From: Protopterus annectens
Taxonomy: Eukaryota; Chordata; Ceratodontiformes; Protopteridae
Direction: 5' to 3'
Assembly (NCBI RefSeq): GCF_019279795.1
Contig: NC_056725.1
Coordinates: 1,077,450,782 to 1,077,514,781 of the forward strand
DNA length: 64,000 nucleotides
Below, piece by piece: positions 23,613-35,714 of the stretch. The first letter of the stretch is position 1; each line of letters starts with the position of its first letter. The translations under genes were made by a program, and so were the position numbers. The notes beneath the pieces are model-generated. The model did not search any database. It was not told the origin of the DNA and worked only from the letters and a program-made list of their open reading frames with translations.

Positions 23613-26414
23613 TTAGTGTATTGTGCCTCTGTCTAGCAGGGACCCAGAAGATATCCCATGGGTAAACATACGATCACCCATCCACTTGTCAAGATGTCTC
23701 CTGTAGGTGGTCAGTGGGTGGCTCTGCCCATGCAAAACCGTGATTACAATCCGGAGTGAGTGGAGCCTCTGGGATAAGAATCTGTCCCTCCAGCATGTCC
23801 TATTAACATCTGTGCTGAGGTATATGTCCCTGGAGTGTGTAGCTCCAAGGGAGTCGGATATGCTGAGGTGGAGCATGTCCATTAATTCTGGGTCGGATAT
23901 TTCCTTAAACTACAGGCACACAACACATCCGAGTAGGTGGTAAGTGACTGAGTAGAGATGGAGTTACTGTATCTGAACTGTGCAGGGCATCCATGTGAGT
24001 CCCTACATCTGCTTGTTGAGGAACATTTGTGGCCATTACAGTTGCTGTAGGTGCTGGGTAAGGTACATCCCAAATGTGGCATTGTAACCAAGCATGGTCG
24101 TGATGAGTATAGGGGCACAATGACCTCACTTGATCAACATGTGAAACCATATGGGATAAGGTGGGCTATATAGAAGTTCTGTCTAACCACTTTGGCAATG
24201 TGATTGTCAAAGGCGAGAGTACGAAAAAGTTGTGTCCCCAAACCCCTAACAATTACTACCGTATGTAATGGATTACTACCTATGTGGTAATGTGTGGGCA
24301 TGTTGTTATTCCCAAAGGGGATGACTATGCAACTAATGGCATTTAGCTGTAGGCCATGGCTCAGGCACCAGTCATCCTATCTCTGTGAGACCCTGTTTGA
24401 GTATGCATGTGCCAGCTGGAGAGTTGATTATGGCACCCAGTTTGCAGTCATCTGCGAACACGGTCAGCCATATTCCTCCTGTGTTAGCCTGTACATCACA
24501 CAAATATATACTGAACAAGAGAGGTCCCAGGACTGAGCCTTGTGGGATGCCATGTGTAACAGGTGTATAGTCAGACATGGCACCTGCAATACTGAGCATG
24601 TGGGTGCTATCCCTGATCCAGGTAGCAATCCATCGTGTGAAATATGTGTCGATATCGACACCAGTGAGCCTATGCATAATGGCCGAGTGGGGTATTGTAT
24701 CAAAGGATTGTGCAAGGTCCAGGCAGGCTGTGTGAACAACTGTCCCTACACTGATGGACCTGGTAACTCTTTAAAGAATATCAACAGGTCCAAGAGGCAA
24801 GATCTGCCCACAACAATGCTGAAATGTGTAGGACCCAGTGTCTGTAGGTTCCCGATGTCTATGTGCATGAGTCCCATTACAATACGCTCCATAGCTGTGC
24901 AGAACAGGCTAGTTAGCTTTATAGGCCGATATTGTCTGTGGTCCGTTGTGGCAGCAACTCTGTGGAGTGGGACCACTATCGCTGTACACCATTCCATGGG
25001 TACATATCCTGCAGTAACTCTGATATTGGACAGTGACGTAATGTGAGGGTTACGTCTGTCATGAAGCCTGTGTAAGACGGAGGCCGGGACACTGTCTGGT
25101 CCCATTGATGCTGTGTTGTCCGCTGTGGGGAGGGCAGCACTCACCTGTTTACTTGTGATGTCAGGGAGGTTACATTCTTTTGGGATGGACAGTAGCTCCT
25201 TAGGGGGGATGGGGGAGAGACATCTGCACTGAACCTGTTTGCCAGGATGTTGGCAATGTCTGTGGGTTCAGGGTATGTTTAGTCAGTATGCAGTAACTCA
25301 CAGCATATCAGTGAGTGTCCACCCAGGTACCTGAATTAACTGAAGAAGGCCTTGTGAGTGTCCTACGTGTCTGGTGCAATTGTCCGTTAGAAGCGGGCCT
25401 GACATAAATACATGAGTGATTGTAGCTGTCTGCTAGTACAGATCACAGATGCCTTCCCTGTCTGGGATTGTGCTCTATCATGTAGTAGCGTCCTCCTTTC
25501 GTTGTATAGCTTATTAATGGCCGGGGTCTACCAGACAGGTCCCCTGCCATTGGAGGAGTGAGTCCAGTTGTTATTTGGGATAGCACGATCCATGCAGTCC
25601 ACTAGGTGTCCATAGAATGTGTATGTAAAGGATTCAGCAGTCTGAGCCATACTTACCACTGTCCCAGGGTCTCTGAAGGATACCACCTTGGTTTGGAGAA
25701 GTGTGACATTTGCTTTTGAGAAATTCACCAAGATTACCCAGGATGGGTGTGGGGACGGGATATGGATGTCCAGTGAGATAAATGTATGTTCTGACCTTAC
25801 CAATGAGGGGTATATCTCAGGTGTGGAACATAGAGTCCCCATGTTGGTGATGATCATGTCCAATATGTTGTCCCCTCTTGTGGGTGTGGTGACTGGTTGT
25901 GCCATAGCATATGAGTTTACAAATATTAGTAACTGTTGGGCGAGGGTGTTGGGGCCTGAGTACTATCCCCAGTCAATGTGTGGGTATTTGAAGTCACCCA
26001 ATATAATGGTGTTTGTGGAGACCTTCATATTGTCCAGTGTTCCCTGGAAAGCCGAGTGTGGTTCCTGAGTTTGGGAGGGTGGTCTGTAGCAGGCAACAAA
26101 CCAAAAGGCAGATTTGCACAATGTTAGGTGCATATGTATGGTCTGTGATGCTTTGTGCAGTGCTACCAACCCAGAGGTATGTGTATCTGTGATGTATATG
26201 GATTCTCCCCCTATTTGTGTTGGCCATTCCGAGTTTTGTGGTCAGAAAGCATGGTATGAAATATAACCTGGTAGTGCTGGTGTGCATTTGGGAGCCTGAA
26301 CCAGGTGTCTGTTAGTGCACAGATACTGCTATTGTCCATACTGAGGAGATTCCTGAGTGGGCGCAATTTGAGGGTAACACATCTGGTGTTGAGCAGCATT
26401 ACCCTCAGTGTCAT
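23613..26414 (-). pseudogene. CR1 copy 3 ORF2 (endonuclease and RT)
   Basis: The endonuclease is visible at 26414-25650 (RVMLLNTR, LTDTWF, CYRPPSQ, ILGDFKYP, NILDMIITNMG). The RT is visible at 25144-24372 (MGPDSVPASVLH, RPIKLTSLFCTAME, GIPQGSVLGPLLFSIYL, FADDCKLGAI). The C-terminal piece is 23882-23613. It is fragmented into at least seven frames. GDFK replaces GDFN in the nuclease. FADD is intact near 24440. Confidence 0.75.
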
Positions 26415-26428
26415 GTACTCTGTAATGT

Positions 26429-27402
26429 CTATGGAGGTGGGTTTGTCTTTTGAGGCCCGCTTAAAAAAGGCAGTATGGTGGTAGCAAGTGCCTTAGCCAG
26501 TATTCGAAAGTCCAAGGGTGACAGGTGCAAGCTGTCCATAGGGAAGCTACATGGCATGTTGAGCATGTCACCCCAGGCTGACAGACACTGTATCCCCTTT
26601 GAATAACACCAGTATGTTAGCCAACTGTTAAACGTGATCAGTTTGTTGGTATACTGTGACATCATACTTGGTGAGTGTAAGATGCTGGACAAGGTCAGGG
26701 TCATACTGGCCTGGGCTACATGATCAGAGAGTTCCTCTATGTACCATGTCATGTGGTCCAGGGAGGAACGTCTGAGGTTGTACACACCAGCATGGACAAT
26801 GATGGAGCCAGTCCTGTACTTGCTTTGGAGTGACCTGAGTGCATGTGTTATGTTGCAGATCCTGGCACCCGAGAGACAGCTCAAAGTGACTATTCCCTTG
26901 TTTGGCCTGGTGAGTGGGACGTCAGTGTGTCTGACAATAAGTGTCACCTATTACAAGTGTATTAGGTGTGTTGTTTAGCCCGAAGGGCAGTGACTGTGTG
27001 GCACACTGACATTGTGAACTATGTTATATGTGGGTATTGTAGTGGGGTAGCAGTTGTTTATGTGTCTGCTTTGGAGGTCTCTGCTGCTTAGGCAGAGTTT
27101 ATGTAGAGCCTCCGAGTATGTTTATGTGTGATAATGTGGTTTGATTGCTGTCGCTATAGGTTTATGTGAGACTGATATGTGGTGTGTGTGGTTACCTTCA
27201 CCACCTGATAGACTATGCCAGTCATGGGTCGAGAGAGCTCAGCCTCCTGTATGTCAGTATTGTTGCATCTCTCACATATATCTGAGTTTGTTGAGAGGAG
27301 GAGAGGGTTGTCTGTGTACATGAGGTAGATGTGACATTGTGTCACAAACACAATATTCACTAGCTGGACAGGAGAGTACACACGAAACCAACCCCTGGAC
27401 AT
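26429..27402 (-). pseudogene. CR1 copy 3 ORF1 (zinc-binding plus SGNH esterase)
   Basis: The N-terminal piece 27402-27154 starts MSRGWFRVYSPVQLVNI and keeps CERCNNT; the first Cys pair is altered. The esterase piece 26947-26429 shows IVRHTDVPLTR, SGARICNIT, VHAGVYNLR (GVND of copy 1 changed to GVYN) and DSLHLSPLDF. Comparison with 3378-4285 aligns the two throughout. Frameshifts separate the pieces. Loss of the Asn/Asp in the third block would inactivate the esterase. Confidence 0.7.
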
Positions 27403-27554
27403 GCCAGGATATTATGATGACATACTCCGTAGCCTGATCACAAAGGATCAGTAGGGTGTTAAATGTGTAAAAAAGCATAACAGGGATTAGTGCTCAGGTT
27501 TGTTGGTGTTTTGTAAAGAGTAGCTGAGAAGGAGTCCAGACTGAATCATGACAA

Positions 27555-28370
27555 CTCCTCCAGCTATGTCATAAATTGCAATGTACACTCATATGTCCTG
27601 AGTCAGGGCCAACTGTACCTGACTGACAATGCTGGCATCCTGTCAGACAGGCCCATATATACATACCCACCTCCCACTGACGATAGTCCCTGTCATCATA
27701 CCAGGAGATATCACATGTAGAATGGCTGAACAGCTCCCCCCCAAAGCCAAAAGCATGGCAGCAATTGGATGACATTGTTTCCCAATATGTGTCATGCATG
27801 AACTACAGAACAAACAGACCCTGTACCTGAACAGTCTGTTGAGCCTCACCCTCTACATAGGATCTGGAACCATTGATTGTGTTACAGCAACATATGGCAC
27901 TCCCCACAAGTGTTGGTGCACAACACACCATGGGAAGTATAGTCCAGTAAGCTTATGAAGTCTGATCTGCAAGGCCATGGAGTCCATCATGGTTGAAGTC
28001 ATAAACAGAGCTATTGGAAGCTGGCAAACACACAACCCTACCAACTGTGGTATGCTCATGTGCAGATCATGGTTCCCAAACATGCTAGACTGTTTGCAAG
28101 GTAGCCACCCAGGACATACATCACTGAACAGAGCTACACATGTCCCACATAGACTTTGAATAGCCCTTTATCAACATCCCAGACACATGTTTTATCCACA
28201 AAACCAACAATCTGTGCATAAATATGTGTTGACATATGAAGGAATGTCAATGTGTCCACAGATAGATCACACAAGGTAAGAATTAAGGGGTCCTGTTCAA
28301 GCTGTTGACACCTGCCGTCCCACATGGCTCATTCCTGGGATTGCATAAAACAAAGTGTACACACATTATC
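27555..28370 (+). mobile_element. Ancient CR1 fragment, plus strand
   Basis: Nucleotide similarity to copy 2 covers the linker and RT: AATGCTGGCATCCTGTCAGA matches the ILADRF codons, then CCTC..TCTACATAGG (SL..TG), the PLHK and ISLTSLVCKAME region, and CCGTCCCACATGGCTCATTC (the VPQGS codons, about 28316-28335). No frame is open for more than a few dozen codons. It is the most decayed recognisable CR1 copy in the window. Confidence 0.6.
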
Positions 28371-28375
28371 ATGTC

Positions 28376-29690
28376 CAGTCTGATGATGTCAGCATCCTAC
28401 AAATATAGCAGGAGAAAAATGCACCTAGTAAACCATATAGTGCGCTGTGTTAATGCGTATTTCTCTCGTATCATAACATAGTTAGATAGGGGTTTGAATC
28501 CTGCTGATAGTGTATGTTTGGATGTGTGTGATTTCCTATGAGAGCAGTGCCCTTTTTGGAGACTGGGAAAACACATTAAAAGAGGTACATTCCTCTTTGG
28601 AATGTCTGATGATGACAGCATCCTACAAATATAGCAAGAGAACAGAAACCACCCAGTAAAGCATATAGTTAATGTGTATCTCTCTAGTATCATAACATAG
28701 TTAGGTAGGGGTTTGATTACTGCAAACGCTGACAGTGTGTGTTTGGGTGTCTATGGGGGTATGTGTGTGATTTCCTATGAGAAGAGTGCCCTTTTTGGAG
28801 ACTGGGAAAACACATCAAAAGAGGTACATTCCTCTTTGGAAAGTCTGATGATGTCAGCATCCTACAAATATAGCAGGAGAAGCAAAACCACCCAATAAAG
28901 CATATAGCACACTGTGTTAAGGCGTATCTCTCTAGTATCATAACATAGTTAAGTAGGGGTTTAATTCCTGCAAATGCTGACAGTGTGTGGGGAGGGATGT
29001 ATGTGTGTACTTTCCTTTAAAAGGCGTTCCCTTTTTGGAGACTGGGAAAACACATCAAAAGAGGTACATTCCTCTTTGGAAAGTCTGATTATGTCAGCAT
29101 CCTACAAATATAGCAGGAGAAACAAAACCACCCAATAAAGCATATAGCATGCCATGCTAATGCATGCTACTCTAGTATCATAACATAAGTAGGTAGGGGT
29201 TTGTATCCTACTGACAGGGTGTGTGTATGTATTTATTTCCTATGAGAGGAGTGCCCTTTTTGGAGACTGGGAAAACAAATTAAAAGCGATACATTCCTCT
29301 TTGGAAAGTCTGATGATGACAGCATCCAACAAATACAGCAGGAGAACAGAAACCACCCAGTGAAGCATATATTATGCCATGTTAATGCATATTACTCTAG
29401 TATCATAACATAGTTAAGTATGGGTTTGAATCCTACAAATGCTGACAGTGCTTGTTTGCGTATCTATGTGATTTCCTATGACAGAAGTGCCCTTTTTGGA
29501 GACTGGGAAAACACATTAAAAGAGGTACATTCCTCTTTGGAAAGTCTGATGATGACAGCATCCTACAAATATAGCAGGTGAAAAAAGACCACCTAGCAAA
29601 GCATTTAGCACGCCGTGTTAATGTATATCTTTTTTGGTATCATAATCTAGTTAGGTAGGGTTTGAATCCTGCAATTGCTGAGTGTGTGTG
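28376..29690. repeat. Tandem array, about 5.5 units of 236-240 bp, with a tRNA-like module
   Basis: The landmark CATTCCTCTTTGGAA recurs at about 28588, 28828, 29068, 29292 and 29528, giving periods of 224-240 bp. Each unit contains GCCCTTTTTGGAGACTGGGA, the block CAGCATCCTACAAATA, and a stretch of the form CACTGTGTTAAGGCG...GGGGTTTRAATCC. The last resembles a tRNA Leu/Ser D-arm plus B box about 55 nt apart. Units differ by point changes and small indels. The block GTCAGCATCCTACAAATATA is similar to the CR1 RT segment that should follow the fragment ending at 28370, so the array may have grown out of the CR1 boundary. Confidence 0.9.
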
Positions 29691-30205
29691 TCTGTATGTG
29701 ACACAGTTGGTCAATGCAGTATGGGTTTTGCTTTTACTATGGTATGACATATCATGATTAAAACAGTATGTGCATTGCACACAGCAGGTATGTGCATGGC
29801 AAATAAATATGTGTACATGTTACCTCAATCAGTACATAGGTGTGAAGCCTGCATACTACAGGATACATTTGTTTCCTTTGACAGATTGTGCCGCTGCTTC
29901 TCAGATCATAGGTCACATATGTATGTATGTGACAAGCCCGGCCACTGTAGTGATCTGTGTCCAAGGTCATCTGTGCCACACACACCCATGACAGTTACCA
30001 TAGAGTACTGTGAGTGAGGGTACATGCCTGGGGTATATGTCAGACATGCTCATACACAACAATGACTGGCAATAATGGACAGTCATTATAGGTGTACAAC
30101 AGCCCTGTAGATATGCATTCAGGCCCCTAATGTCTTATGTGACACACCGAGGGACTCCACAATACCTATGGATATGTGGATACCAAGGGACAGCTGACAT
30201 AACAC
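29691..30205. other. Unannotated DNA
   Basis: No motif recognised on either strand; GT- and CA-rich composition like the rest of this part of the element. Confidence 0.45.
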
Positions 30206-30700
30206 GTGGCTGTATGTACACATTGGTACCCAACATACATGTTGAGGGCTACCACCTATGTGGTACTGTCGGGATAGTATGTATAGTAAATGTGGATGAC
30301 TATGCCATAGTCGGCTTACTGCTATACAGCATGTATTGGACAACAGGTATCTGTCTGTATGATACCCTTGTGTAGGATATGCGTCCCATCCAGGGAATGC
30401 ATTGTAGGCTAATGCATGCATTTCCAGATGTGGATGGACATATCCCTAGTGTGTTTGCATGTACCTAAGAGGGCTATATTCCAAACAGGTGTGGTCCCAG
30501 GAACGGGTGGCGGTCAATACTACTGACTACTGTTATAGTATAGTACCAGAAGGATCCAACTGTTACTGAGTTCCCTACAACTGTGTGTCATTTGTCAGGA
30601 CATCATCTAATGATTGGTTATAGTCATGCTGTTGAGGTTGTATATACTACCAGACTGCAAATCACTGACAGATATTAACAGTATCAACCACAGCATAGTG
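30206..30700 (-). mobile_element. Very old CR1 fragment, minus strand
   Basis: The stretch CTACCACCTATGTGGTA, then GTGGATGACTATGC (about 30250-30305) lines up with copy 3 at 24270-24330 (CTACCTATGTGGTA ... GGGGATGACTATGC). Further along, GTGTTTGCATGTAC and GTGGTCCCAGGA (about 30450-30500) correspond to the copy 3 stretch around 24485-24530. No frame survives. Support is local similarity only. Confidence 0.4.
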
Positions 30701-31260
30701 TCAATCCATGTCATACAGACATGTGTACCCATGTTAGTACATATCTGTAGTAGAATGCATACTGGCCATCGAAAAATACTATGAGATGTTAACAATGTGT
30801 ACAACAGGGTATGTCACACGTCCCATGTGTCCACTATGCACGTACATGCAGACAGTGCGCACCCACTATGTTCACAGATGTACACCTGCTAATCTATAAT
30901 GCACACATCACACACGTACTGTCCACTCACTAACACATGCTGGCAACACTGTACACTTCAGCTAAGTGGCACATGGGTGGACAATACATACTCAGACCTA
31001 ACACTGGTATAAACAATGCTACATTGACAATCACAGCTGTGATGCATAATGCCTGCTCAGATATACCTACAAGGATATCATAACACTTTCCTGTTGACAA
31101 CTTGCTAATATTGCTAAACTGTATAATGTCACCCTGTGCATCAGAACCATGTTAGCCTGTTCCTGCATCAATGTTACAGATGACAGGAGGTGGCACAGGT
31201 GTCATCATATGCACAGAGTGTGTTGTTGGTTTGCCAGAGCCCGACATTGACCCATCCAAT
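30701..31260. other. Unannotated DNA
   Basis: Nothing recognisable; rich in ACATGT-type words. Confidence 0.4.
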
Positions 31261-31265
31261 TGACA

Positions 31266-31267
<2 letters not shown>

Positions 31268-31313
<46 letters not shown>
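31268..31313. repeat. (TG)n microsatellite
   Basis: A pure TG run of about 46 bp; a second short TG run lies at 31358-31370. Confidence 0.95.
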
Positions 31314-31317
<4 letters not shown>

Positions 31318-32448
31318 TGAAGGACAACAGTACATCATGGGCCAATGTTGATGTAATGTGTGTGTGTATGTGTAAGCCCTAGTTGTTTGGTTAATGTGTG
31401 TGTGTCTGCATGCACACAGCTCCACCATGTGGCTGCCATATATGGGAGGTTGGGGGACAGCCACAGACTGTACATGCTAGGCTGTACAGATCACTGTCTC
31501 TGGCCACGGACATGGTACCTGTGCCTGGCAGGGGTGCTACGGGCAGTATCGGGTACCAACCCAGACTGGGTACTATCATCAGAGGCAGAGGTATGATGAC
31601 TGGACCCATGTCCCTGCTGGGACTGGCCAGAGCCACGTGCACGTGGTCTAATAGGACGGTCAATGGACAGGCCAGCCCCAGCATTGCTGGGGCTGGTACT
31701 GCCACTACGGGAGTGGCTGTGATCTGTGTGCCATCCACGACAACTGCCAGCTGTTGCTGTTGCTGGCATGCATCCGCATTGACATCTCAACCATCCCGCA
31801 CAGTCCTGGCTCATGGAAAACACATTGTGGAGGGCATCTACTGTCTCCCCCCAATGTCTATCAATGACCTCGGTGTAATTCCAGATGGCACCGGCAAGGT
31901 CACAGATACTGTAATTGATAGTGTAATGGGCCCTCTGCGCCCTTAGTCCCTGTCTGGTGTACCATTCCATATGTGCCTGTGCCTGCATTACAGCCTGGAA
32001 CATACTGGAGGTTGTAATACCTCTGGGGGCATGTCTGCCAGGGGCAATATGACCAGTGGTGCTCCCCCGAGAAACCCTGGACATCCGCCTATGTGGTACC
32101 ATTCCAGGAATCTGGCTATGGCTGCTGTGAGGGGATGCAAGTGCCATGGGTACCACACTCTCCTGGTCAATGCCAACTGTATGCTGTCCCTCGGCTAAGG
32201 CCATTGGTGATGAGGGATGTATTGGCAGTATGAGTGTGCGCATAGATGGGGTTGAACGCTGTGTACTGTCGATTGGTGGACCAACGACAGACCCTGTCAA
32301 ACCTTCCTGTGCCAGAATACATGTCTCATCATCTCCACTATTAGTGGCAGTGACTTCAGGTTCCCTGCTGCTTTCAGCCACCCCAAACTCAGCACCTGTG
32401 AGAGGAAGTCAGTAAACACACTTTACAATCTGTACATGATGTTAGCAC

Positions 32449-32555
32449 ACATGCACACATGCACACATGCACACATGAACACATGAACACATGCACACAT
32501 GCACACATGCACACATGAACACATGCACACATGCACACATGCACACATGCACACA
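32449..32555. repeat. ATGCACAC minisatellite
   Basis: Eight-base units ATGCACAC with some ATGAACAC variants repeat about 13 times, immediately before a CA tract. The overlapping frames (HTCTHAHM and similar) are repeat artefacts. Confidence 0.95.
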
Positions 32556-32573
32556 AATACACTCTTCACTACA

Positions 32574-32578
<5 letters not shown>

Positions 32579-32654
<76 letters not shown>
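32579..32654. repeat. (CA)n microsatellite
   Basis: About 76 bp of pure CA dinucleotides. Confidence 0.97.
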
Positions 32655-34759
32655 AGCAATCCAACACATACGCAATAGTGGGTGAAGGTGGGTGACAGTA
32701 TCACAAGGCAAACAGTCACCTCACACGTGTCAGCATACAGAATATGTGTTACTCAAGACCATGCAGTGCAAGTGTAGACGTCCCTATTTAATGACATTAT
32801 ACATGGCTTTGATGCATGTGTGTAGTTGTTCAGTGATTGGCTACCCCCTGGAACACAATGTGTACATGGACACAACATTGCTGTGCATGTATTATCAGCT
32901 CTGCAATGTCCTGTGCACCATCACTCACAGGTATACATACCATGGCTGCATGTGTTATCTGTGTCACACATAGATTGCCATGTGTGATTACAGTGTCTGT
33001 GTCCATAGCAGATAATAGTGGGCACAGGTGTAGCACATGCATGCTATGTACACACATGGGATGAGTGGTGCATGTAGACGTGAAGGAATCCTAATGCTCA
33101 ACATGGCCATTGTACAGTGGTTATGGTGAGTGTGGGACATATTGCAGATATGTCGGTGCCAGCCATGACATGGCATGCTACACAACTGCAACATCAAACA
33201 CCACACATACCCAGTGTGTGTCATGTGACCTATACACCGAATAGCATTCCAGGAGTGACACTTTGTACAGATGGCGACTGCTGTGCACATTGTGTATACT
33301 GGCATATGTAAGCACACACACAACATGCTATGCATATTGTGTATAGGTGCATATGTTTGCACACACACAACATTGAGGTGCAAAGCAATGACTGCTATGT
33401 GTAGCACTGTGGTCACTGTAACTGGATGGGGTGTAGTACCATGTGCCATCATCATCATGCATCTTGTGGTCACTCATGGCTACTAATGTGTGACAGACCA
33501 CCGCCTAGCATGCTGTACCTGAACTGCAGTGCTGTGGCTACGTTCACAATTACACAGCCACTTTGTACATGGGTGTGTGAGGTGCCCAGTAGGGAGCATT
33601 GCCTAACACGACTGTGTTATGTGTTGAAGAGTGTTGCACAGCCCCATGATAGGCCTCTACCCCTGAGGTACATCATGTGTGTGTGTGGATGACATGTGGG
33701 ATACTGAAGTGTGACCTTACAGCGGGTGTGTGGTAACGCCATATGTCGCATGTTTTTGTGTACTTCGTATGATAAACGTGTTATGTTGTGTACAGCTGTA
33801 GCAACTATGCCTATCCAATGTGCAGTACGGTGTTGCCACAACTGTGTCTGATGCTCTGTGTATTGCATGTCATTGAGGCAGCTACTGACATTACTGAGCT
33901 ATGCAACGTCTTACAGCAAAATGCACGGCATGCATTATGCGTAGGTGTGTTACGTGTACATGGCCTACACCTCACCTATAACATGCACATTTCATTACCA
34001 ACATTGCAGTCATACCACACTCACCAGCATGGATCGTCTGCCCTGCTGTCACACCAGAGGGACCTACGAGAATATGAGAGAGTTCGTCAGTGGCCACAAC
34101 TGTGGCATTGCTACAGTGGGTATGCTAAACTACAGTAGAACAAAAGTCAACAGTCACAGGTGTAGAGATAATATTCCAAATATCAGTATTGCACAACACT
34201 AGGCAGCACAACTGCTAAACACACAGTACACATCTCACGTAGACATAATCTAACAATACAGTTAACTGTAGTCTACAGATAGGGCATGTTACCTGCTTGC
34301 TCCATGTGAACATGCTGGGTGGCTCCGGCCTCCATGACAACACATGTCAGAGGTTGTTGCTGCTGTTGTCCAGGAGCTACCATGCTTAGGAGCAGCTCCT
34401 CCACTCTGGTGAGGGGGGATGAATGGCCACCCCACCACCTGTGGCAAGCTGTTGTCTTTGGATATCAGACGCATGCTGCTGGACATGTCTAATGAAATCA
34501 CTGCAGTGATGGCGTACCTGCTCATATGTCCAGTTATGCATGCCTATGTCATTTACCCGACGAACAAGATCCTGCCACAGTCCAGTCTGCTCCTGCTGGT
34601 GATGGCTGCTTCGGGAAAACAGCATGTGTACTGCTGCACCAGGCTTTGCACGATCTCATCTTCCTCCACTGCTGTGTATGATGGGTTGCGTTGGTAGGCC
34701 ATCTGGCTGAAAAAGATATGAACAATATGTGTGAGTGAGTCCTGTGGCACACTTTAAAC

Positions 34760-35714
34760 CTTTAACCAAAGATATCACTTTACTGACATATATACCATAC
34801 ATTTGTCTGTCAGAGGTTACACACGTTCAATACCACTTATTGGTTCTCAGGTCACAACTGACTAACAGTGCCTGGCACACTCTATATATCACACCACTAT
34901 ACAACAGTACCCGGCACACTGTTTGTGAAACAATGCACAACCTCGACACAGGGGTATATATCACGCCAATGCATAAACAGAGATGTCATCCATTGCAATG
35001 AATGTAAAGTACAGTTACAGTAGTACCAGTCAACCACCCTAGTCATTGATGCCATAGCCCTGCCTAACATATGTGAACAGTTGTTACTATAGGTGGCATA
35101 CTGCTGTAACAGAGTATATATGTTGCTGGATACACATGTATACCCTGTAACACACATATTATTGCAGCCATGGTACAGGCATAATTATACACACATCAGA
35201 CAAACATACAACGCACTACTGTATGCCAACACAGATGAGCATTACCTGTGTACCATACAGTACTGTGTGCCACTACTTACAAACCCTTATGCCTGAGTTT
35301 TGTCCTCTGTGCAGACTACAGGAAACACACAAGACAGTGTTTCCAAGCAATGTTAACACACACCATACTGTGCTATTTAGGCCTACAGCTTCAATTAGTA
35401 CTACAGTTCATATGGGAGTTGGATTCATCAGCAGTACCACTCACTAAGCATACGTGTATTGCTTTAGCCTACAATGAGACACCACGGTCGTCAACAAGGA
35501 ACTACGGCACATCGTATGCCATACTACTATGTCTGCCTAACAGTACAATACACATCTTTTGCTGGCGTCACAGCTAGGATAGACACTACCATGTCAGATA
35601 CAACTTCACACTAACCTATCACACCTTTACAGACCTTGCACACATCCAGCGTTACACTTATTCAACCTCACATAGCAGGTATTGCATTGAGTACATGTGT
35701 GAATGCATAGTGTC
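34760..35714. other. Unannotated DNA upstream of the type-B Myb gene
   Basis: No motif recognised. It would contain the promoter or 5' exon of the type-B gene. Confidence 0.4.

Larger units (their letters stand above)
23473..27530 (-). mobile_element. CR1-like LINE copy 3, near full length, minus strand
   Basis: It runs from the 3' end (TAGGTTCAGAGGTTGATACTAG at 23473) to a 5' untranslated region beyond ORF1 at about 27530. ORF1 and ORF2 are both recognisable but carry many stops and frameshifts, more than copies 1 and 2, so it is older. It meets another decayed CR1 copy head to head at about 27530-27555. Confidence 0.8.
32397..34285 (-). other. Predicted intron of the type-B Myb gene
   Basis: Bounded by GTAACA (donor) and CTCTCACAG (acceptor) on the minus strand. 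It holds the 8-bp minisatellite and CA tract at 32449-32654 and otherwise no coding motif. RNA data would be needed to confirm it. Confidence 0.5.
31491..34702 (-). pseudogene. Type-B Myb/SANT-like Harbinger accessory gene (copy B1), two exons
   Basis: On the minus strand, TCTTTTTCAG precedes ATG at 34702. The first exon encodes AYQRNPSYTAVEEDEIVQSL, then after a frameshift near 34595 LWQDLVRRVNDIG and WTYEQVRHHCSDF: a Myb/SANT-like DNA-binding domain of the kind paired with Harbinger transposases (Trp-rich helix, RVN.IG, conserved WTYEQV). A second frameshift near 34425 leads to LTRVEELLLSMVAPG. A donor (GCAG|GTAACA, about 34285) and acceptor (TTCCTCTCACAG, about 32397-32408) bound an intron. 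The splice would join EQAGAEFGVAESSRE in frame with the long open second exon (to 31491), which has a conserved helix near the end (FQAVMQAQAHMEWYTRQGLR). The partner protein would bind DNA and help bring the transposase to element ends. The two frameshifts make this copy probably dead. Confidence 0.65.

Noticed and set aside
26739-26978. Plus-strand frames across 24294-26978
   Set aside because: Antisense shadows of CR1 copy 3, which reads as a known family on the minus strand.
28376-29690. CRISPR-like direct repeats
   Set aside because: Whole units of about 240 bp repeat without unique spacers, in a eukaryotic context. It is a tandem satellite.
31398-31946. Plus-strand 182-codon frame opposite the type-B second exon
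   Set aside because: It is the antisense shadow of the longer minus-strand frame, which has splice support and a homologue at 60.7 kb.
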